Assembly (NCBI GenBank): GCA_948852375.1
Contig: CAQOYX010000019.1
Location: 1 to 20,742, forward strand
Direction: 5' to 3'
DNA: 20,742 bases
DNA from: an uncultured Clostridia bacterium
GTDB lineage: Bacteria > Bacillota_A > Clostridia > TANB77 > CAG-508
Shown: in pieces, positions 14,486 through 20,742 of the stretch
Layout: each line of letters begins with the position of its first letter
Position numbering within the stretch: position 1 is the first letter of the stretch
Translations under genes and position numbers: made by a program
Notes under the pieces: model-generated
Seen by the model: the letters and a program-made list of their open reading frames with translations, nothing else
What the model was told of the DNA's origin: nothing
Databases searched by the model: none

Positions 14486-15115
14486 ATGAACAGAGAAATA
14501 GCAAATGCAATGAGTGGGTATTTTGAAACTTTATATATAATGAATCAAAATTTAATAAGATTATGTGGTGCAGAGATATTTTATTATAGATTTTCGGAAT
14601 TTGAAAAATTAACATTAGATATAGTACAAGATATTCCTAGATTAATCCCTTATTCTTATGATAATAAAAAACAAGATTTAATGATTGACAATAACAATGG
14701 ATTATTAGAATATCAAACTGAAATACCATATATAAAAGATGATTATCAAACCATATTAAATATACACAAAGAAACTCTTAATAAAATTAGAAAAATAAGA
14801 AATAAATATGAGCATAAAATGCATGATGTAAAATATCAATCTTCTGGTACAGGTACAATGAGTTTATTTGATATTGAGTTTAAAGTAAATGATGAATTTA
14901 TTAGAATATATGCTGGAGAACTAATAAAAGTAATAAAACAAATAAATATATTATTCTCTAAAATAGCACAAGAAATTAGTAATTATGCATTTAATAGTGG
15001 AAAAACAGGATATGCTTATTATGAGAGAATCTCTAGATTTGATTTTAAAGATTTTAATGAAATCTATGAAAGTGATATTCTAAGAAAAATTGGCAAAATA
15101 ATGAATAAGTTTTAA
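14486..15115 (+). CDS. HEPN-like protein paired with the AlbA_2 gene
   Basis: A 209-residue, all-helical protein of no named family known to me. It carries RNKYEH at 105-110, the R-x4-H arrangement that forms the RNase active site in HEPN proteins, within a helix LNKIRKIRNKYEHKMHDVKY as in typical HEPN or AbiV-like toxins. No membrane segment. ATG 14486 follows TAGGAGAA (14474-14480). An upstream in-frame ATG (14396) would add an artificial Arg/Pro-repeat tail read through the tandem repeat and inside the previous gene. An AlbA_2 ATPase plus HEPN pair could be a toxin-antitoxin or abortive-infection unit; this is inference from motif and order. Confidence 0.68.
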   Translation: MNREIANAMSGYFETLYIMNQNLIRLCGAEIFYYRFSEFEKLTLDIVQDIPRLIPYSYDNKKQDLMIDNNNGLLEYQTEIPYIKDDYQTILNIHKETLNKIRKIRNKYEHKMHDVKYQSSGTGTMSLFDIEFKVNDEFIRIYAGELIKVIKQINILFSKIAQEISNYAFNSGKTGYAYYERISRFDFKDFNEIYESDILRKIGKIMNKF

Positions 15116-15165
15116 AGAATACATTAAAAGACACAATAAAATGAAATTAATAGGAGGCATTATTG

Positions 15166-15795
15166 ATGAATACAAATTATATTATTATAGGAGATAGCAT
15201 TACATATGGAATTGGAGATTTTGAAAGTTGTGGATGGGCTACAATGCTTAAAAATTATATTATCAATAAAGATGATTCCAAAGTATGTAATAACTATGTG
15301 CATATAGCAGGTTTTCCTGGTGCTACAAGTTCAGATATATTAAACAAAATTAATAGTATATTACAATCATTTATGCATAAAGAATTTACAAATACAGTTA
15401 TACTTTCGATTGGTGTCAATGATACCCAAATTTTTAATGGAGAGCCTAAAAATAATATAGAACAGTACAAATCAAATGTAGGAAAAATTGCAAAAATTGT
15501 TACAGATAATGAGTGTAATTTGGTAATTCTAGGACTAACGAGAATAGAAAGTGATGAAAAATTTTTGTGGAAACCTAACAAGTATTATGATAATGATATT
15601 ATTTCAGAGTATGATAGAGATTTAAAACTTATTTTAGATTATGATGCAGAATTAAAAGAATTATGTAATAACAATAAAATTAAGTATATTACAATGCAAG
15701 ATGTATTAGCGAAAACTGATTTTATTGATGGATTACATCCAAACTATGATGGGCATAAGAAAATTGTAGAACATGTTATTGAAAATATCAAATAA
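15166..15795 (+). CDS. GDSL-type SGNH esterase/lipase-like hydrolase
   Basis: A 209-residue SGNH hydrolase. Block I is IIIGDSITYG (Ser near residue 10), block II the Gly in GFPGATSSD, block III ILSIGVNDTQ with the oxyanion Asn, and block V DGLHPNYDGH with the D-x2-H catalytic pair. All four SGNH residues are present. There is no signal peptide, so it acts in the cytoplasm. Candidate substrates are acyl or acetyl esters, not determinable here. TAGGAGG (15151-15157) sets the ATG at 15166. It is 50 bases after the HEPN-like gene and followed by a strong terminator, so it may end the rightward cargo transcript. Confidence 0.87.
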   Translation: MNTNYIIIGDSITYGIGDFESCGWATMLKNYIINKDDSKVCNNYVHIAGFPGATSSDILNKINSILQSFMHKEFTNTVILSIGVNDTQIFNGEPKNNIEQYKSNVGKIAKIVTDNECNLVILGLTRIESDEKFLWKPNKYYDNDIISEYDRDLKLILDYDAELKELCNNNKIKYITMQDVLAKTDFIDGLHPNYDGHKKIVEHVIENIK

Positions 15796-15801
15796 CAATT
15801 A

Positions 15802-15857
15802 TTCCCGACCACTTTCATACATAAATATATAAAAAGTGGTCGGGAAATTTTGTTTTT
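15802..15857 (+). terminator. Strong two-way terminator between GDSL and DUF6076 genes
   Basis: A 14-bp perfect stem: TTCCCGACCACTTT (15802-15815) with AAAGTGGTCGGGAA (15833-15846), loop 17 bases, followed by ATTTTGTTTTT on the plus strand. It lies between convergent genes and stops the rightward transcript; it probably serves the leftward DUF6076 gene too. Confidence 0.85.
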
Positions 15858-16980
15858 AGAAATCTTTATTTTCTTCCATCCAAGTTTTTAGCTGTTCTTC
15901 AGTAATTTTTTCTTTTTTAAATTCTTTAATCTTTTCTTGTGCAGATTTCTTCCATGCATTAAATTTCTTCTTATCTTTTTCTGAAGTGTTTGGATTTCTA
16001 CTTAATTCCATTAATCTTTTTTGATATGTTCTTCTATAAATTAAAAGACCATCAACTTCTTTAACATTTTTAGCATATGTAGTACGAGCTCCCAATTCTC
16101 TACATTTCTTTCCATTTGTAGCACGAGGAGCTAAATCACAATAAACTTCAGCTTGTCTATTTACTGGAATAAAATATCTGCCACAATGTTTACAAGTTTT
16201 AATTGTTATATTATTATTTACCAATTCACTTAAAACTATAAAACAAATATTATCTAAATACCTACTTGAGTATTTAATACCATTTTGCATGTTTATGCCA
16301 TTTATCCCTTGTGTAAGGTCACTTAATTTAGCAGAAACAAAATCATTTTTAAAAATACTCAAAGAATTTAATAATACTTCTGTATTTTGTGTATGTTTAT
16401 TTATTAAATTATGTTTTAACGAATATGCTTGAAATTTTGTATATGGTTCATATTCTTTATCTTCTTCATTTCCATTTAAATTATATATGTAATCTACGCA
16501 TTCTTTTAATTCTAATTGAAGTGCATATAGCTTTACTTGAGCACTTTCAAAAATTCCTTTTGCATTTGCTATAAATGAATTTATATCTGTATATGATAAT
16601 CTCATTTTTTTACTAGAATATTTTTCTATAATTCCTAGTCCATAAGCATATATAAAATCTTTATAGGCATGTCTCCAATCATCTAATCTAGCATTTAAGA
16701 AATTTATTAAAAGCATACCATATCGTTCTTCATAAGGATTATACAAATCTAGAGGTTTTGGTTTCAAAGCATTTTTTATATATTCAGCTCTATTTCTTTT
16801 AGGAGAAACCTTAGGTAAGAAACTATCAGTATAATATATGTAAGAATATTTAGAGCTTTTACTAGTACCAATTTTAGAATTGTATAATGTTAAAGTAGTA
16901 GTATAATATTCTTTTTTATTATTCTTATCAAACCATATGTAAAAGCCTTTTTCGTTAGATAAATCAGCTTTATTATTCAT
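15856..16980 (-). CDS. DUF6076 family protein beside xis/int
   Basis: A 374-residue protein matching the DUF6076 pattern. Most of it is helical and unannotated. A C-terminal zinc-ribbon-like motif reads KTCKHCGRYFIPVNRQ then EVYCDL and GKKCRELGARTTYA. The Cys pairs suggest metal binding. These genes are frequent beside integrases of Firmicute mobile elements, but their function is not established; the cysteine motif and integrase link suggest DNA or RNA binding. ATG 16980 follows AAAGGA. An upstream in-frame start (17046) would run through the xis promoter and an operator-like arm and has no ribosome site. It is divergent from xis with overlapping promoters. Confidence 0.8.
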   Translation of the reverse strand: MNNKADLSNEKGFYIWFDKNNKKEYYTTTLTLYNSKIGTSKSSKYSYIYYTDSFLPKVSPKRNRAEYIKNALKPKPLDLYNPYEERYGMLLINFLNARLDDWRHAYKDFIYAYGLGIIEKYSSKKMRLSYTDINSFIANAKGIFESAQVKLYALQLELKECVDYIYNLNGNEEDKEYEPYTKFQAYSLKHNLINKHTQNTEVLLNSLSIFKNDFVSAKLSDLTQGINGINMQNGIKYSSRYLDNICFIVLSELVNNNITIKTCKHCGRYFIPVNRQAEVYCDLAPRATNGKKCRELGARTTYAKNVKEVDGLLIYRRTYQKRLMELSRNPNTSEKDKKKFNAWKKSAQEKIKEFKKEKITEEQLKTWMEENKDF

Positions 16981-17039
16981 TAATATTTTTCCTTTCAAAA
17001 AATATTTTGTGAGAAATTTTAGAAATTTCATAAATTGTA

Positions 17040-17068
17040 TTGACATCCTAAAATACCTTTAGTATAAT
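17040..17068 (+). promoter_or_regulatory. Perfect consensus promoter for xis (and int)
   Basis: TTGACA (17040-17045), exactly 17 bases, TATAAT (17063-17068): a full consensus match. The xis ATG is 115 bases downstream. Such a strong promoter on an excision operon implies tight repression in normal growth. Confidence 0.85.
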
Positions 17069-17090
17069 AACAATGCAAATCAAAAGTAAA
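17061..17090 (-). promoter_or_regulatory. Leftward promoter for DUF6076, overlapping the xis promoter
   Basis: On the minus strand TATACT (complement of 17061-17066) with TTTACT (complement of 17085-17090) as -35, spacer 18. Its -10 shares four bases with the -10 of the rightward promoter, so the two cannot be occupied at once. Confidence 0.5.
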
Positions 17091-17182
17091 ATTTCTCACT
17101 GCCTATTATAATAATACTACAAAACGAAGAATTATGCAATAGAAATTGAGAAATTTAACAACAATGAAAGGAGGAATTGCTA

Positions 17183-17386
17183 ATGGGAGAAACAAGAATT
17201 AAAGAAAAGCCTATGCCAATAATTTATACAACAAAAGATATTTGCAAAATGTTTCATATTGGTAGAGTAAAATGTTTAGAATTATTTCACAGAGCTGATT
17301 TTCCAGCACAGAAATATGGCAGAGGTTTTGGAATTGAAGCAAATGCTTTAGCCAATTATATGAGTTCTAGACATATTATTTGTTAG
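17183..17386 (+). CDS. xis: Excisionase-like small winged-helix protein
   Basis: A 67-residue basic protein: IIYTTKDICKMFHIGRVKCL, then ELFHRADFPAQKYGRGFGIE and ANALANYMSSRH, the MerR/Xis-type helix-turn-helix and wing found in excisionases next to tyrosine integrases. It would bend attachment-site DNA and steer the integrase to excision, and may regulate its own promoter. ATG 17183 is chosen over TTG 17177, since AAAGGAGG (17167-17174) is spaced 8 bases from the ATG. The length is normal for Xis. It is upstream of int on the same strand, separated by 146 bases of foldable RNA. Confidence 0.8.
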   Translation: MGETRIKEKPMPIIYTTKDICKMFHIGRVKCLELFHRADFPAQKYGRGFGIEANALANYMSSRHIIC

Positions 17387-17400
17387 AAAGCAAAAGAGAT

Positions 17401-17527
17401 TTAGAAATCGCACTTCTAAACCTCTACTAAGTACAAGGGAATGTCTTCCCTATAAACTCACAAAATTATTATAGCACAAGTAAGTAATTACTTGCAAGAC
17501 ATTCCCTTTAAATTTTTATGAAGGGAG
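17401..17527 (+). promoter_or_regulatory. Foldable xis-int spacer, possible control of int translation
   Basis: TTAGAA/TTCTAA hairpin at 17401-17418. A long-range perfect 13-bp pair is AAGGGAATGTCTT (17435-17447) with AAGACATTCCCTT (17496-17508). Nested in it is CAAGTAA/TTACTTG with loop GTAA (about 17477-17494). The right arm's TCCCTT can instead pair with AAGGGA of the int ribosome site (17521-17526). Two exclusive folds are therefore possible, one hiding and one freeing the ribosome site. AATTTTT after the long stem also resembles a weak terminator. Confidence 0.5.
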
Positions 17528-17532
17528 TAAAA

Positions 17533-18984
17533 ATGAGCAAGAAGAAAGAATTTGTCGAAGGTATCGACTATGTTATTACGATTAGAAAAAGAAAAAAATT
17601 TATAAAGAATCCAAAGAAAAGCATTTGTCCTATATGTGAAAATTGTAATCATAAAAATTTGTGTTTAAATCGTAGAAATAAAGAAACTATGGAGAGATGT
17701 AATAAATGCAAGAATTGCAGTGATAACTCTTTATGTGATAAATTTAATTTTTATGATGAATATGAAGGAAGACTATTAAAACTTGGAATAAATGCAAATA
17801 CAGGAAAAGCTATTAGGCAATCATTTTCTGGAAAAACTGAAGAAGTTGTTTTAGAAAAGTTGAAAACACAATATATAAAAAACAAAGAAGAAGGAATTAA
17901 AGAAACAATTTATACACCAAATGAAGTCTCAATTATTGAACTTGCTAAAGAAATTGAAGAAAACAAATATAAACTTTCAGCAACTCATGGCTCTGGTTAT
18001 AATAGGAATATGCAAACAATAAAAGCTTGTAGTGCATATAATTTTATGTTTAAGCCTATTCAAAATGTAACTAGAAATGAAATCGAAAAATTTCTACAAT
18101 CAGAACGACACAAATCTAATTCTACTATATCAAAGGAATATAGCATAATAAAAAATGCCTTTGATTTAGCTTATAAAAAACATCTTATAGATAAAGAAAT
18201 TGCTTTAGACTTTAGCATTGATCCAATAGAAAAGCCTAAGAGTCATAAAGAAGATAAAGATGTTGTAGCATTTACAATAAAAGAAGAATATATATTAATT
18301 CAATATATGAAATCTCATTATACACAATATAACAATATGCTATTACTAGCATTATATACTGGTATGAGAATTGGAGAGGTATTAGCATTAACTACAGATG
18401 ATTTTAATTTTGATGAAGATTATGGAACAATTAGTGTCAATAAAACAATTACTAAAAATAAAAGTGGAAAAAGAATTGTTGGAAATGTTACTAAAACGAA
18501 AAATGGGAAAAGAAATTTGCATTTGGATAAGAACTCAAAAGAAATTGCAGAAAGGGCAATTAATGAGATGACACCAAATAAAAGAAATATGTTATTTCTT
18601 CGAAAAGATGGCAAGATATATGAAAATAGTCAAGTTAATAGTGCCTTCAAGCGAATTTGTAAAAACGCTGGAATAAAAGTGATTATGACTAAACACAGAA
18701 AAAATTCTAAAACAAAAGGAGTCCACTATGTAAATGAAAAGACAAGTGATGTTAATGTTCATATGTTAAGACATACCTTTGCAACTAGATGTATTGAAGC
18801 AGGTATGGATTTAGCAACACTTCAAAAAGTGCTAGGACATGCTAATATTCAAACCACAATAAATATTTATGGAGATATATTTGATTACCATCAGAAAAAT
18901 CAAATGTATAAATATACAGAATATATGCAAAAGATGAATGAAAAATATGAAAAGATATTTGAAAATAATACGATAAAAGAATAA
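17533..18984 (+). CDS. int: Tyrosine recombinase (integrase) with two Cys4 modules
   Basis: A 483-residue site-specific tyrosine recombinase. The catalytic domain (about 250-450) has all expected residues: Arg279 (TGMRIGE), a Lys near 321, His410 and Arg413 (HMLRHT), His436 (LGHAN), and Tyr446 (TTINIYGD). Residues about 130-235 form the SAM-like core-binding domain. Unusually, residues 32-68 hold two CxxCxxCx5C modules (C32,35,38,44 and C56,59,62,68) 12 residues apart, ahead of the arm-binding-like [18 protein letters not shown] segment. These probably bind zinc, though the spacing also resembles iron-sulfur ligands. ATG 17533 follows AAGGGAG by 5 bases; an in-frame ATG at 17518 has no site. 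It integrates and excises the element, with the adjacent Xis. Confidence 0.92.
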   Translation: MSKKKEFVEGIDYVITIRKRKKFIKNPKKSICPICENCNHKNLCLNRRNKETMERCNKCKNCSDNSLCDKFNFYDEYEGRLLKLGINANTGKAIRQSFSGKTEEVVLEKLKTQYIKNKEEGIKETIYTPNEVSIIELAKEIEENKYKLSATHGSGYNRNMQTIKACSAYNFMFKPIQNVTRNEIEKFLQSERHKSNSTISKEYSIIKNAFDLAYKKHLIDKEIALDFSIDPIEKPKSHKEDKDVVAFTIKEEYILIQYMKSHYTQYNNMLLLALYTGMRIGEVLALTTDDFNFDEDYGTISVNKTITKNKSGKRIVGNVTKTKNGKRNLHLDKNSKEIAERAINEMTPNKRNMLFLRKDGKIYENSQVNSAFKRICKNAGIKVIMTKHRKNSKTKGVHYVNEKTSDVNVHMLRHTFATRCIEAGMDLATLQKVLGHANIQTTINIYGDIFDYHQKNQMYKYTEYMQKMNEKYEKIFENNTIKE

Positions 18985-19016
18985 GATAATAATAAATAAT
19001 TTGATAGAAAATATAT

Positions 19017-19033
19017 TCCCGACAATGTCGGGA
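19017..19033 (+). repeat. GC-rich palindrome after int
   Basis: TCCCGACAATGTCGGGA starts 33 bases after the int stop: arms of 8 bp around a single A. No T tract follows, so it is more likely a protein site than a terminator. The half-site TGTCGGGA occurs twice before repA (6721-6742). Confidence 0.6.
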
Positions 19034-19120
19034 CAGAAATAGGAAATTTGAAAACACTTGATATAAGTAGAAAAGATGGCAAATAAAATTTGCTCATCTG
19101 CACCAAATTTTATAATTTTT

Positions 19121-19154
19121 TTAAGATATTGTAGATTATCATACAATATCTTAA
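19121..19154 (+). repeat. Hairpin A with a related hairpin B at 19216-19247
   Basis: TTAAGATATTGTA (19121-19133) pairs with TACAATATCTTAA (19142-19154), 13 bp, loop GATTATCA. A second hairpin, CAAAATATT/AATATTTTG (19216-19224 / 19239-19247), carries an almost identical centre (AATTATCATAGAATAT), so the two are diverged copies about 95 bases apart. Possible attachment-site arms. Confidence 0.55.
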
Positions 19155-19171
19155 TTTATTTCAAAGTGTTG

Positions 19172-19207
19172 TAAATACTATCTTTCAAAGGTAGTATTTA
19201 TTTTTTT
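19172..19207 (+). terminator. Terminator downstream of int
   Basis: TAAATACTATC (19172-19182) pairs with GGTAGTATTTA (19190-19200), loop TTTCAAA, followed by seven or more T. Ends the xis-int transcript about 220 bases after int. Confidence 0.75.
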
Positions 19208-19252
19208 GCTTATCTCAAAATATTATAAATTATCATAGAATATTTTGCTTTA

Positions 19253-19296
19253 CTCCATTAAAACTCCATTAAAATTAATTTTCAATTCCATTAAAA
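19253..19296 (+). repeat. Three CTCCATTAAAA repeats phased at 11 bp
   Basis: CTCCATTAAAA at 19253-19263 and 19264-19274, and TTCCATTAAAA at 19286-19296, i.e. offsets of 11 and 22 bases, about one and two helix turns. This fits cooperative protein binding on one DNA face, such as integrase arm sites or replication iterons. Confidence 0.65.
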
Positions 19297-19407
19297 AAAT
19301 TCTTGCTATTCTTACAACCGCTTCTATTTCAAAAAGTGGGCTATTTTTACAATGCAGTAATTTTGCATTTTATATAAAACATATTAGCAATGTACTAATA
19401 GAAGTGG

Positions 19408-19416
19408 TGTTATAAT
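19408..19416 (+). promoter_or_regulatory. Extended -10 promoter in the right-hand intergenic region
   Basis: TGTTATAAT (19408-19416) is a near-perfect extended -10, with no clear -35. It points toward the 11-bp repeat array and the excisionase-like gene at 19643. The rest of 18985-19642 shows no open reading frame of note. Confidence 0.45.
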
Positions 19417-19472
19417 TTAAAAAGTCTTTAAATGCTTAATATATAAACGTTTAAGGGCTGTTTTTTCATTTG

Positions 19473-19528
19473 AAAGTAAAAGAAATGTAAAAGAAAAGTA
19501 AGACAAAAGTAATATAAAAGTAAAAATC
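19473..19528 (+). repeat. Five AAAGTAA-type repeats at exact 11-bp period
   Basis: GTAA starts at 19476, 19487, 19498, 19509 and 19520, each preceded by AAA or AAT: five repeats of consensus AAAGTAAnAnA with perfect 11-base spacing. A T-rich stretch follows. The inverted pair ACAAAACTA (19568-19576) / TAGTTTTGT (19593-19601) lies just downstream. Iteron-like; may be integrase arm sites or a replication origin of the second module. Confidence 0.7.
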
Positions 19529-19642
19529 AACAATTTTTATTTTTTTAAACGTATAATATAGCATATTACAAAACTAATTAAATTAAATGTAATAGTTTTG
19601 TGATAATTCGTATATAACAATTTATGAAAGGAGGCTGACATT

Positions 19643-19838
19643 ATGGAAAAAGAAAATATTATATGGACTGTTCCAGAAGTAGCAAAATATCTAGGTTGTA
19701 ATGTATCAAGTATTCGTAAATTAGTAAGAAACGGACAAATTCCTGTATGGAGAATACGGAAGCAAACTTAATTTTAGTAAAAATAGTATTGATAAATGGA
19801 TTCAAGAGCAGGAAGAAAAAAATTTAAAAACACAATAA
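19643..19838 (+). pseudogene. Excisionase-like helix-turn-helix gene, frameshifted
   Basis: ATG 19643, with AAGGAGG upstream, gives MEKENIIWTVPEVAKYLGCN then VSSIRKLVRNGQIPVWRI, the classic HTH/excisionase pattern. It then derails into RKQT and stops at 19769-19771. Leaving out the C at 19757 continues as GSKLNFSKNSIDKWIQEQEE to TAA 19836-19838, exactly the expected wing and final helix (RIGSKLNFSKNSIDKWI). The intact protein would have about 64 residues. Either a true one-base insertion has killed the gene, or the base is a sequencing error. It appears to start a second mobile module to the right of the int-bearing element. Confidence 0.75.
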
Positions 19839-19878
19839 AATTGATTATGAAAAATCCAAAACGAAAGAAGGTGTAAAA

Positions 19879-20160
19879 GTGAGAAAAGAAAAATTTTGTC
19901 CTACTTGCAATGAAGAAGCGGAAACACATATATGGGTTAATTTTTGTTTAGGACAAGTTATTGTCGAAACCAATAAAAAGGCTACTTATGAAAGGCTATT
20001 AAAGAAACTTGGAGAGCCTAACAAAAAACAATATGTAAAAGAAAAATTAGTAGGTGCAATATGGAAAGCTAGTTTTGAAGATAAAGAAAAAGTAAGGCAA
20101 ATTTTATCAAAAACAAATATTATAGGACAAGCAAAAGGAAGAGTTAAAGAACGTGTTTAA
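19879..20160 (+). CDS. Small protein with N-terminal CPTC motif, unknown function
   Basis: A 93-residue basic protein that I do not recognise. It begins MRKEKFCPTCNEEAETHIWV, with one CxxC pair at residues 7-10, C23 alone further on, and no second pair, so a full zinc site would need dimerisation or other ligands. The rest is helical (RLLKKLGEPNKKQYVKEKLV, KEKVRQILSK) with a lysine-rich tail. GTG start at 19879 with AAGAAGG 6-12 bases upstream. Between an excisionase-like and a replication-like gene, it is probably a mobile-element accessory gene. Confidence 0.6.
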   Translation: MRKEKFCPTCNEEAETHIWVNFCLGQVIVETNKKATYERLLKKLGEPNKKQYVKEKLVGAIWKASFEDKEKVRQILSKTNIIGQAKGRVKERV

Positions 20161-20289
20161 ACCCTATTTTTTAATTCCATAGAATAAACACATTGCTTAT
20201 TTTAAGACAAAATTATTAAAACATATAAAAGTATATATCTAATACATTAATTTTAAGAAATAACGAAAAGAGGTGTTTAAGTTGCTGAC

Positions 20290-20733
20290 ATGAATAAAAA
20301 TAAAAGAAGTAATAAAGAAATAATTGCAGAAAAACAAGCAGAAAAAGAAAAATTGGAAAAAGATATTGCAAAATTGAAAAAACAAGAAAATTCAAAAAGA
20401 ACAAATAAACAATTATGGAAAGGCGAAATTGGAGATAATTCATTTGTTATGATTTATAGCACACTATATAATAGCAATGCTTATAGAAATTTAAAGCCTA
20501 TATCTAAAGACATATACATAGGTATGGTATTATATGCAAAAGGTAATTTTATTACAGAGTACCCTTATAGAATTTATAAAAATATATGCTCAAAAGCCAC
20601 TTTTCAAACAGCCATTAAAGAGTTAGTTGGGAATGGTTTTATTGAAATAGTATCAAGTGGCAAATTTAATCATAGACCAAATGAATATAAATTTTGTGAT
20701 AACTGGCATAAATGGAATAAAAACAATAACTAA
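20290..20733 (+). CDS. Winged-helix replication-type protein of the second module
   Basis: A 147-residue protein. Residues 1-40 are a charged coiled coil (KEIIAEKQAEKEKLEKDIAK). Residues about 45-140 form a helical/winged-helix domain (FVMIYSTLYNSNAYRNLKPI, FQTAIKELVGNGFIEIVSSG, FNHRPNEYKF), of the kind found in replication initiator or DnaD-like proteins of mobile elements. Family not named with certainty. The ATG lies 16 bases after GAGG (20270-20273), too far for direct use. A three-codon ORF, TTG-CTG-ACA-TGA (20282-20293), is better placed and its TGA overlaps this ATG, so translation may be coupled to it. The gene ends inside the window. Confidence 0.55.
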   Translation: MNKNKRSNKEIIAEKQAEKEKLEKDIAKLKKQENSKRTNKQLWKGEIGDNSFVMIYSTLYNSNAYRNLKPISKDIYIGMVLYAKGNFITEYPYRIYKNICSKATFQTAIKELVGNGFIEIVSSGKFNHRPNEYKFCDNWHKWNKNNN

Positions 20734-20742
20734 TAATTTTAA

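Larger units (their letters stand above)
17009..17099 (+). repeat. Inverted repeat framing the divergent xis/DUF6076 promoters
   Basis: GTGAGAAATTTT (17009-17020) and its exact reverse complement AAAATTTCTCAC (17088-17099) frame the two overlapping promoters. A third partial copy, TGAGAAATTT, is at about 17147-17156 before the xis ribosome site. The right arm overlaps the -35 of the leftward promoter. Likely operator or Xis/Int binding sites. Confidence 0.6.

Noticed and set aside
18832..19146. Several minus-strand open frames over the int 3' end
   Set aside because: Ile/Phe/Tyr-rich products from AT-rich DNA, overlapping each other in different frames; typical shadow frames.
6413..19210. 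Self-transmissible conjugative element
   Set aside because: Relaxase, MobC and an oriT-like site are present, but no VirB4, VirD4/TcpA or other mating-pair gene; mobilizable only.
6413..19400. Defined att direct repeats at the element ends
   Set aside because: Short similarities (for example TTTCAAAAGGTA near 6413 and TTTCAAAGGTA near 19183) are too weak to call without an empty site.
19473..19528. CRISPR-like array
   Set aside because: Repeats are 11 bases with no unique spacers; these are phased binding-site repeats, not CRISPR.

Overview
The window is very AT-rich DNA with Gram-positive style ribosome binding sites (AGGAGG close to the start codon), strong sigma-A type promoters, standard stop codon use, and gene families common in gut Bacillota (DUF6076, TnpV, RepA_N, MOBP relaxase, Schlafen-like AlbA_2 proteins). 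A low-GC Clostridia or related gut Firmicute is the best guess; no rRNA or species marker is present. No resistance gene, type IV secretion gene, CRISPR array, rRNA or tRNA was recognised.

Region 1 (1-6412) is the flank. It opens with the start of an IS30-like transposase (minus strand, cut by the window edge). Next comes a co-directional run of small enzymes: metallo-beta-lactamase fold hydrolase, flavodoxin-like oxidoreductase, inositol monophosphatase-like phosphatase, RBBP9-like alpha/beta hydrolase and a frameshifted cupin. Then come two nuclease-fold genes, a YhcG/DUF1016 protein and a large DUF4365-like protein whose C-terminus is split off by a frameshift. Each of these two genes is followed, about 6 bases after its (restored) stop, by almost the same 26-base palindrome.

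Region 2 (about 6420-19210) looks like an integrative and mobilizable element. Its left end has a promoter, a predicted three-way-junction RNA ending in a terminator, and a RepA_N replication initiator. TnpV, a small unknown protein, an oriT-like inverted repeat, MobC and a MOBP relaxase follow. The cargo starts with a leftward, tightly coupled operon: GNAT, SET domain protein, 26-codon ORF, SDR, zinc-ribbon protein, and a protein with a hydrophobic C-terminus. A rightward set follows: AlbA_2/Schlafen-like ATPase, a HEPN-like protein and a GDSL hydrolase. The right end has a DUF6076 gene divergent from xis and int. Having no conjugation genes of its own, the element would depend on a helper.

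Region 3 (about 18985-20742) starts with a 650-base non-coding stretch holding hairpins, a terminator and two sets of direct repeats phased at exactly 11 bp, probably attachment or replication sites. It continues with a second small module: a frameshifted excisionase-like gene, a small unknown gene and a winged-helix replication-type protein.

Points that stand out: the RNA upstream of repA; the overlapping divergent promoters framed by an inverted repeat between DUF6076 and xis; foldable RNA between xis and int that could hide the int ribosome binding site; an integrase with two CxxCxxCx5C modules; a possible AlbA-HEPN defence pair; the zinc-ribbon/hydrophobic-tail pair; and several single-base frame breaks, which may be decay or sequencing error.
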